Part shown: in pieces, positions 57,816 to 64,000 of the stretch
Position numbering within the stretch: position 1 is the stretch's first letter
How the letters are laid out: each line of letters opens with the position of its first letter
Assembly: GCA_024364735.1 (NCBI GenBank)
Contig: JAGFNQ010009979.1
Coordinates: forward strand, 35,520-99,519
DNA: 64,000 nt
DNA from: Boesenbergia rotunda
Lineage: Eukaryota > Streptophyta > Magnoliopsida > Zingiberales > Zingiberaceae
Direction of reading: 5' to 3'
Notes under the pieces: generated by a model
The model's database searches: none
The model's input: only the letters and a program-made list of their open reading frames with translations
Told to the model about the DNA's origin: nothing
Position numbers and translations under genes: made by a program

Positions 57816-59201
57816 TTTATGGCAACCCTAGTTCAAAAAGTTAAGTTTAATCAAACCATGAAAAAGTTAAATTTTGTTCCCTCCCCCTGGAGAGAATCTC
57901 CCCCTAGATTTTTCAAAAATTCGTGGGGTTAAGAAAAACATTACTTAGAATGATTTTGTACTTTGAAAACTTAAGTTCAGGTACTTTGGAAATCTTTTAA
58001 GTTTAAATGAGTTTAGAGTACCAAAAAAAGTTTGAAGCCTTAAGTTTAAAGTACTCAAAAAGTTTTGAAAACATCAGTTTAAGTACTTAGTAAGAAAAGC
58101 TTAAGTACTTAGTAAAGTTTTGAACAGCTTTAAGTACTTAGAAAAATACTTCTTAAGTTTAAAGTACTCAAAAGTTTTGAAAACATTAAGTAAAAACTTT
58201 TAGTAAATTCTTTAGAAGCTTAAGTACTTTTAGAAATTATTTTCGAAAAGCTTAAGTAAAAAAACTTTGAAAAAGCTTTTGAAAAAGAAAACTTAAGTAC
58301 TTAGAAATTTTTGAAAAGCTTAGAAAATTGTTAGAACTTGGTACTTTTTGAATAAAGGAGAGTTTTTGAAAAAAAAATTTTGGAATAGAAAATTTTAATT
58401 TAACTAAACTCACTCTTTTTCTATCTCTCCCCCTTTGCCATATATCAAAAAAAAGATAAATACAGCAGAAATTAAACTTCATCACTGAAATAAATTTCAT
58501 AAAAATGATTTTGCTGTACTGAACCTATTCATGATAAGACTTGAACCAAATCAGTTGATTTTCTCTTGTAGGGACCTGTCTAACCCAATTAGTTACTCAC
58601 TAACTGTTATAAACAGTAGCTTTGGCTAGGGTTAGTCAAGTTAAGTGTTTCTGTTCAAGTTAGATTTTCTAAACATGACACTTAACTTGATTGCTGTATA
58701 AGTTGTATTTAGTGCCCCAATTACAGCAGATGCACTGACTTAAAGCATCTTGAATTAAGGCAAAGACCTAAGCATCTCAACCCTTTCTAGGTTATCAATC
58801 AAAAGTATCCTAAGGTGCTTGTGAGATGCTGGCTTCTAAATCTATAGGTGCATGCAGTTCTAGGGTTAGGGCCTAGGCTAAGTCCATTTGCGAAAAATAC
58901 CCTAGTTTTGAAAGGGGGAAGTTTTGAAATAAAACTAAGTAAAAAAACTAATTTTGAAATTAAGTGAAACAGTTTTTCAAATTCTTTTAGAAACTGATTT
59001 GTAAATCAAAAAAATAAGGAATCAAGAGTAGAGTTAATCTATTCTACAGAACACAACCCTAACTGCTTAGATAGTCAAATGAAATAAGTACTTAATTCCA
59101 CAGGTCAACAGAGAAAAACATAACAGTCATACAGGTCAAAACATAAGTCAACCCTACTAGGTAGGGGCGGTCAGATAGCTAATAGTACAATGCAATCAGA
59201 T
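57816..59201 (-). other. E3 3' non-coding region
   Basis: AT-rich; 57960-58390 is a degenerate array of AAGTACTTAG and TTTTGAAAA motifs. An 82-codon minus frame at 58252-58500 is phenylalanine/lysine-rich and not a gene. Confidence 0.6.
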
Positions 59202-60489
59202 CTAAGACGAGGGACCGGGGTGCCATGAATCGAATCGTGCCATCATCTCGATGTATCGAGCATCAGCCACTTCTCGATCGGCCCTACGAGCGTCCCTCTG
59301 CTCGATGTATCGAGCATCAGCTGCTTCTCGGTCGGCCCTACGAGCGTCCATCTGCTCGATGTGATAGGCCTCGACCTCCTCTCGGAGACTCTGAACCTGT
59401 GTCTCTAAATGTGTCACTCTCTGGTAGAGTGTCGGTGGAGCGGGCTCGTCGATGTGTGCTCGGGCTGCTGCAGCAATATCTCCAACGTCGACTTCGACCT
59501 CCTCGTCTGAGTCGATTGGAGCCCCGGCCTGCTGTCGTCTCCAACTAAGAACCCCTGTGGTCGATACCTCTAGACCCGCTAACGAGAAGTTCCTAAATCC
59601 TATTTCATCAAAATCGGTCAAAGCGGTTATTTCAACTACGGTAATGTCGCGACCGTGGTGATGAAGGAGAGAGGTGATGATGTGGCAGTATGGAGTGCGC
59701 ACTCGTCCCTGGGTCGTAACACTGGACGCATGCAGAATAGAATGAAACATGTGTAGTCCAATGTCTATGTCAAGGTGATGGACTAGGGCATACAAAAGAA
59801 AGGCATGAAAGGGTCTCATGGTCCCGAGATCTCTAGTGGAGAGTGGTAGGATACAGCGGACCAGGACTCTGTACAGGGCATAGTCCTGTGCCTGAAGGTC
59901 AACGGCTTGGAATCGTCTATTTGCAGGGAGTCTAGCTTCCCTATAGAAGTACGAGTGGATAGTGTCTAAGGTGATGTGAGAGTAGGGAGGGTCAAATGGA
60001 GGATTCCTAGGTGGATAGCAGCAGAATGTGGACTGAGAAGATCGTAGTCCAAGGAATCGGTTTAGTAAACTAGGGGTGATAGACAAAGGTATCCCTTGAA
60101 CAGTAGTGTGAAACATGAGATTATCTTGTCGAATTATGTTATTGTAGAACTCTGCACATAAGGATTCATTAATGCTATGAGTGCAGAAGACAAGATTATC
60201 TAATTGATAGAAGTTTATGATATTCATGGTTACGGGGCATGATTGAGTAAAGAAGTGTCTATTAAGATAGCTTGTCTTAATAGGTTTATAAACGGTTTGA
60301 GCAAACTTGTTGCATAATTCTAGGGTAGGGAATCTAGGGTCAGGACTTGGTTCGGCACCGGGGTTGGCCGGGTTTGGTCGGCGTCTTCTAAGTTAAGGAA
60401 CATAAGAAAGCATGAAGATATTACATTAAAAATAAATTTAAATGCAATAAAAATAAATAGGAATTATACCGGGCAGCTCGGGGAGGCAT
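59202..60489 (-). CDS. E3 accessory protein, putative plant transposon protein family, two exons
   Basis: Exon 1 is 60489-60470 (ATG CCT CCC CGA...), the intron 60469-60388 (82 bp, GTATAA...TTAG), and exon 2 60387-59202. The predicted product is 401 residues. It starts MPPRAAR, with a basic proline-rich N-terminus. The central domain of about 190 residues (INESLCAEFYNNI, GIPLSITPSLLNRFLGL, RCILPLSTRDLGTMRPFHAFLLYALVH, PYCHIITSLLHHHGRDI) resembles the domain annotated in plants as putative plant transposon protein. An acidic linker and a coiled coil with a repeated DARRADREAADARYIEQ unit end the protein. It has no signal peptide or membrane segment, so it is not an envelope-like ORF. The function is unknown. 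Without the intron the frame would begin at the internal ATG at 60227. It lies between gag and the 3' LTR, on the element's coding strand, with its own promoter. Confidence 0.75.
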
Positions 60490-60581
60490 GGTTGAGGATG
60501 AGGCCTTGCTAGATCTCCTTGGAGTGATAGAAGTGAAGAAGGAAGTTAAGTTTGGTGTGGGAAGAGAGGGGAATTATGGTG

Positions 60582-60630
60582 CCTTATATAGGCAGATCAG
60601 TGGGGGCGCCCGGGACGTTCCGGGCGCCCC
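60582..60630 (-). promoter_or_regulatory. LTR-like promoter of the E3 accessory gene
   Basis: On the minus strand: GGGGCGCCCGGAACGTCCCG, then GGGCGCCCCC, then CTATATAAGG (60592-60583), about 95 bp before the ATG at 60489. The spacing and motifs mirror the E1 and E3 LTR promoters. More GGGCGCCC-type boxes lie upstream to 60850. Confidence 0.65.
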
Positions 60631-60879
60631 GGTCAGGGTTGCTGCCAAGGGCATTGCCTTTGGCTGGTTGGGGGCGCCGGGACAGCCCAGGCGCCCTCGT
60701 CAGGCTGCTTTTGCAGCTTTTGCTGCAATGAGAGTGATGTGGGCGCTCGCGTAGTTCCGGGCGCCCAAATCAAAGGCAGAGGCAGCTTTTATGCCTTGAG
60801 GGTAGGAAAAGGTATGGGAGGGGGCACCCGTGTGGTCCCGGGCGCCCGGAATAGTATAGGTAAGGACAAATTTTATGTC

Positions 60880-61010
60880 TTGTCATTAGTTAACCATGGT
60901 TTAATCTGTTTTGACCATGGTTTGACTATGTTGACCATGGTTTGACTATGGTTTGACTGCTTTGACCATGGTTTGACTATGTTGACCATCGTTTGACCAA
61001 GTTGACTACT
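60880..61010. repeat. TTGACCATGGTTTGACTATG tandem repeat
   Basis: About six short units with CCATGG at the centre. It separates the accessory gene promoter from the spacer that follows gag (61020-61647), which is AT-rich and non-coding. Confidence 0.75.
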
Positions 61011-61647
61011 ATATAGATATTAAAATAATTATAATTGAGTTTATTTTTGCTGTCTCACCCAATCTAGGGTTTTCAATCATGTTAGCCTTATAGGTTTTGT
61101 GAGACAGGTTTTGTTAAGTAAAATTGTTTTGAAAGCCATGATTTATTTTAAAAATCTTAATTAATTTTTGAAAACATTTCAATTTATTTTGAAAGGAGAT
61201 GTTTGAATCTATACTTAACTGAAAATTGTGTTAGATTTGAATTTTACAAAAAATAATTTGAATTTGAAACTCAAAAATTGGCTTCCAGGTCTTGGCGAGG
61301 CACTAGGCCTTCTTTGGCCGTAGCCTTATTGGATCATCAACCCTTTCCTTGACAAAGCCGTTTAATGAAATTTCATTTTCAAAATTAATCTTTGAAAAAG
61401 TTCTGGTCTAACTAGTTTGGATTTTGGATCGGTAGCTTCGGCTAGTTTCACCAGTCTAAAGAGACCAAGTGAACTTGATCTTATTAGAATTGGTTTCCCT
61501 AACGTACTATCATCTCACCTCCACCCAATACTATGTTTTCAAGTTTCAGTTAAGTTTGTTCTGTCCTTATTCTAACCTAAGTCTAAGCATGGTAAATTGC
61601 ATAAATTTAAATAAACAATTAATCAGGCAAATTGCAAGTATTAAATT

Positions 61648-63300
61648 CTATTTGACAATAAAAATAGTTTTAAATTTGGCTCCCCCTGGACTATAGCCAC
61701 GATAATAATTAGGCAAGATGTGAATCTTGTCCTTGGGGATCCAATACTGATTTGATCCAGTTGGTTTGTTCAGGCACAGTTTAGGTACCCATGCCTGAAC
61801 TTTACTTCTGGACTGATTCAGTATAGCAAAATACGATCTTTGTCGGGATTTGGTTTTGTAGCCAAGTCCGGATCGATTTAGAACGGACTTCTGTTTTCCA
61901 AGAATCATGTCAAGATTTTTGGAACCAGAAGTAAATCGTTCTAAGGCCGCTCTAAGATCCTTAACCTGAGTTTTCAGGGAGGAGTTTTCTTTCTCAAGTT
62001 TTTCAACTTGAGTAGGAGTTCCTTCTTGAACGTTCTCGGTTAATGATTTAGAGTCAGCTCCCTCTTTCAGGAGTTTTACTTCCTGTCGGAGGGATTCGAC
62101 TCGGAGCTTGGCTTTCGCCAAATCTCGAGAAAGATAAGAGATAAGTTCGTTTAATTGACGTTTATTAAAATCGCTTACCTTGATTTCGCCGTCTTCTGAA
62201 AAGGTTAGCTTGCCGTCGTCCTTTTCTGATTCAGACTCGGTCTCGACTTCATCTGAGGCGGTCAGGGCTAGAAGGTTGGACTGGGATGTTTCTTCTTCTT
62301 CTTCTGAGGAAGATTCGTCCCAGGTTGCTTGGAGTGCCTTTTTCCTTCTTGTCTTCTTGGACTCCTTCAGATTTGGACATTCTGTCTTGTAGTGGCCCTT
62401 CTTCTTGCACTCGTAGCAGGTTACGTTGGGCTTGTGTTTGTCACTTGCTGGTTCAGCTGGTTCGTCCTTTCTTCGGCTTGTCATCCGTGTGTTGGCTTGG
62501 TTCTTCAATTTTTTGTAGTAGCTTCGGGCCAGTCGAACCAGCTCAGATTGATCTCCTTCTTCGTCTTCTGCGTCTGAGTCTGAGTTAGACTCGAGTTCAG
62601 GTTGAGTTTTCTTCTTTGTTGATCTTCCAATTTTTCCTGCAACAAAGGCAATTCCTTTCTCGACCATATTGGAGTTAGTTTGTTCGTGCAGTTCTAATTC
62701 GGAAAATAATTCATCTAATTTAATTTTAGAAAGATCCCTTGAGACCTTGTATGCATCTACCATAGATGTCCACAAGGTATTTCTAGGGAAAGCGTTTAGG
62801 GCATACCTTATTAGGTCACGGTTTTCGACCTTGTGACCTATAGTGTGAAGACCATTCATCAATTCTTGTATGCGTGCATGGAGTTGGGCTGCTGTTTCAG
62901 TGTCGGCCATCTTGATGGTGTAGAGTTTGTTCAGGAGCAGATCCCTCTTACTGATCCTGGTGTCTGACGTTCCTTCATGCAGTTCGATCAGCTTTGCCCA
63001 CAGCTCCTTTGCACTGTTGAAGGGGCCTACCCGATTCAGCTCTTCTTTTGTTAATCCGTATTGGAGAGTCTGGGTCGCCTTTGCATCGGCTTCAATTTTG
63101 CGCTTTAGGGCGTTGTCCCATTCTGAGTAGGTCTGCGGTACTCCTTCGGCGTTTTTGGGGATCTCCAGTCCGGACTGGATGATGATCCACATGTCCACCT
63201 GAGTTTTCAGGTGGACCTCCATTCGACTTTTCCAGTAGGAAAAGTCTTCTCCACTGAAAAGTGGAGGTCTGGCGGTGCTAAATCCTTCTTGCATGACCAT
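61648..63300 (-). CDS. E3 Gag polyprotein with CCHC zinc knuckle
   Basis: Open frame of 550 codons from the ATG at 63300, about 225 nt from the primer site. Residues 1-200 are the UBN2-type capsid region (ARPPLFSGEDFSYW, KELWAKLIELHEGTSDTRISKRDLLLNKL, NGLHTIGHKVENRDLIRYALNAFPRN). NMVEKGIAFVAGK and an acidic serine-rich part follow. The zinc knuckle is CYECKKKGHYKTEC (295-308). A second acidic stretch, a coiled coil (about 385-465) and the LDMILGKQKSVLNRSGLGYK motif come next. Gag packages element RNA into particles. The intact frame suggests recent activity. It terminates without fusing to protease or reverse transcriptase. Confidence 0.9.
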   Translation of the reverse strand: MVMQEGFSTARPPLFSGEDFSYWKSRMEVHLKTQVDMWIIIQSGLEIPKNAEGVPQTYSEWDNALKRKIEADAKATQTLQYGLTKEELNRVGPFNSAKELWAKLIELHEGTSDTRISKRDLLLNKLYTIKMADTETAAQLHARIQELMNGLHTIGHKVENRDLIRYALNAFPRNTLWTSMVDAYKVSRDLSKIKLDELFSELELHEQTNSNMVEKGIAFVAGKIGRSTKKKTQPELESNSDSDAEDEEGDQSELVRLARSYYKKLKNQANTRMTSRRKDEPAEPASDKHKPNVTCYECKKKGHYKTECPNLKESKKTRRKKALQATWDESSSEEEEETSQSNLLALTASDEVETESESEKDDGKLTFSEDGEIKVSDFNKRQLNELISYLSRDLAKAKLRVESLRQEVKLLKEGADSKSLTENVQEGTPTQVEKLEKENSSLKTQVKDLRAALERFTSGSKNLDMILGKQKSVLNRSGLGYKTKSRQRSYFAILNQSRSKVQAWVPKLCLNKPTGSNQYWIPKDKIHILPNYYRGYSPGGAKFKTIFIVK

Positions 63301-63524
63301 TTAATCTGAAACAGAAAAACTAACAAAAAAAATTTTCCAAGACTAGGTCTTGGATTAGTAGTGCGGGATGAAATAAAATGAAATAACAAGGGGTGTTGCA
63401 CCAACCTCGATTAACGAGAAACAGAAAATTCGAACGAAATATTTAAAGAGACTTCAAACGAGAAATAGAAAAATAAAAATCCGAAAAAAAATTTCAAACT
63501 GGTGCTTGCACCAAGTTTGAACTT

Positions 63525-63540
63525 CCCCGCTCTGATACCA
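63525..63540 (-). promoter_or_regulatory. Primer-binding site of E3
   Basis: Minus strand TGGTATCAGAGCGGGG next to the LTR, matching the initiator methionine tRNA complement. Confidence 0.9.
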
Positions 63541-63542
63541 CT

Positions 63543-64000
63543 TGTTGGATCGAGAAAACCGATAGAGGGGGGGTGAATATCGGAAATCGTTTTTCGGAAA
63601 ATACTTAGAGCAAGTACGCAGCGAAAATTGATTAAAAACACAATCACACAGAGACACGGTCGATTTTACTTGGTTCGGAGCCTGGGTTGACTCCTACTCC
63701 AAGGCCCACGGTCGTTGACCGTTTACTTTGGGCAATTCTATATGAGGCGCATATAGTTTACAAAAGATTATTATAGAATTCAGTACAGTAAACTTAAATA
63801 GCTCTTTTACCGACGTCCGAGGTAGATCGACTTTTTCGGAGCAGCAGGACGTCGTCGGCTCGAGTTGGAAGGATTCCGGGGCGAAGCGCGAGAGCAGAAG
63901 AGCGTAGAAGCGTTGATTGGAAGTTGTTGTGAAGCTTGGGGTCGAGGGCCCTTTATATAGGGCCTGGGGGCGCCCGGGACGTCGGGGGTCGGGGGCGCCC
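63543..64000 (-). repeat. 5' LTR of E3, cut by the window end
   Basis: 458 bp nearly identical to 56650-57110, including the TATA palindrome GGGCCCTTTATATAGGGCC near 63948-63966. Near identity of the LTRs supports a recent insertion. Confidence 0.9.

Larger units (their letters stand above)
56650..64000 (-). mobile_element. E3: copia-type gag element with an accessory gene, partial
   Basis: The 3' LTR is 56650-57799 and the 5' LTR starts at 63543 and runs off the window. A primer site (63525-63540), complete gag and an extra two-exon gene are present; pol is absent. The inserted target is AAATC (56645-56649), whose second copy should follow the 5' LTR outside the window. Confidence 0.9.

Noticed and set aside
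59202..60489. Envelope-like ORF as in SIRE elements
   Set aside because: Position fits, but no signal peptide or transmembrane segment; the domain resembles another plant protein family.

Overview
This window is plant nuclear DNA, probably from a monocot with a large, transposon-rich genome; the exact species cannot be told from the sequence. The evidence is two typical angiosperm housekeeping genes with 5'-UTR introns, a U2 snRNA locus with a plant upstream sequence element, and plant transposon families (CACTA, Mutator-like with a Ulp1-type protease, Ty1/copia and Ty3/gypsy elements, T-tailed SINEs). There is no prokaryotic content.

Layout. Positions 1-1562 are the end of a CACTA element. 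A U2 snRNA gene or pseudogene lies on the minus strand at 2767-2962. A complete type II phosphatidylinositol 4-kinase gamma gene occupies about 4.3-7.5 kb. A minus-strand Ty3/gypsy derivative (8954-16412, target duplication TATAT) is flanked by minisatellite-filled LTRs and carries a nested solo LTR. A decayed copia element spans 17333-20949 and contains a SINE. A Mutator-like element of about 11.9 kb (21.79-33.71 kb) carries a split transposase gene and a convergent Ulp1-like protease gene, separated by a 3.9-kb inverted repeat. A single N at 33719 joins it to a gypsy LTR fragment. An MCTP gene (multiple C2 domains plus C-terminal transmembrane region) lies at 36.6-41.5 kb with five single-base frameshifts. 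From 42.7 kb to the end there is a nest of three copia-type elements: E2 (minus, 42711 onwards) is interrupted in gag by E1 (plus, 46594-53891, target duplication AAACC) and in its 5' LTR by E3 (minus, 56650 to beyond the window).

How it works together. The host genes are islands between nested transposons. None of the LTR elements contains a recognisable reverse transcriptase, so all must be mobilised in trans; E1, E2 and E3 are gag-only elements. E3 also carries an extra two-exon gene with its own TATA promoter, and that promoter has the same layout as the LTR promoters of E1 and E3.

The most unusual signal is structural. Several otherwise different LTR families contain arrays of tiny stem-loops in which the loop is conserved and the two stem arms change together. 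The best candidates for something undescribed are these covarying micro-hairpin arrays, the LTR-promoter-driven accessory gene in E3, and the giant inverted repeat between the two MULE genes. All calls come from reading the sequence; no database search was run.
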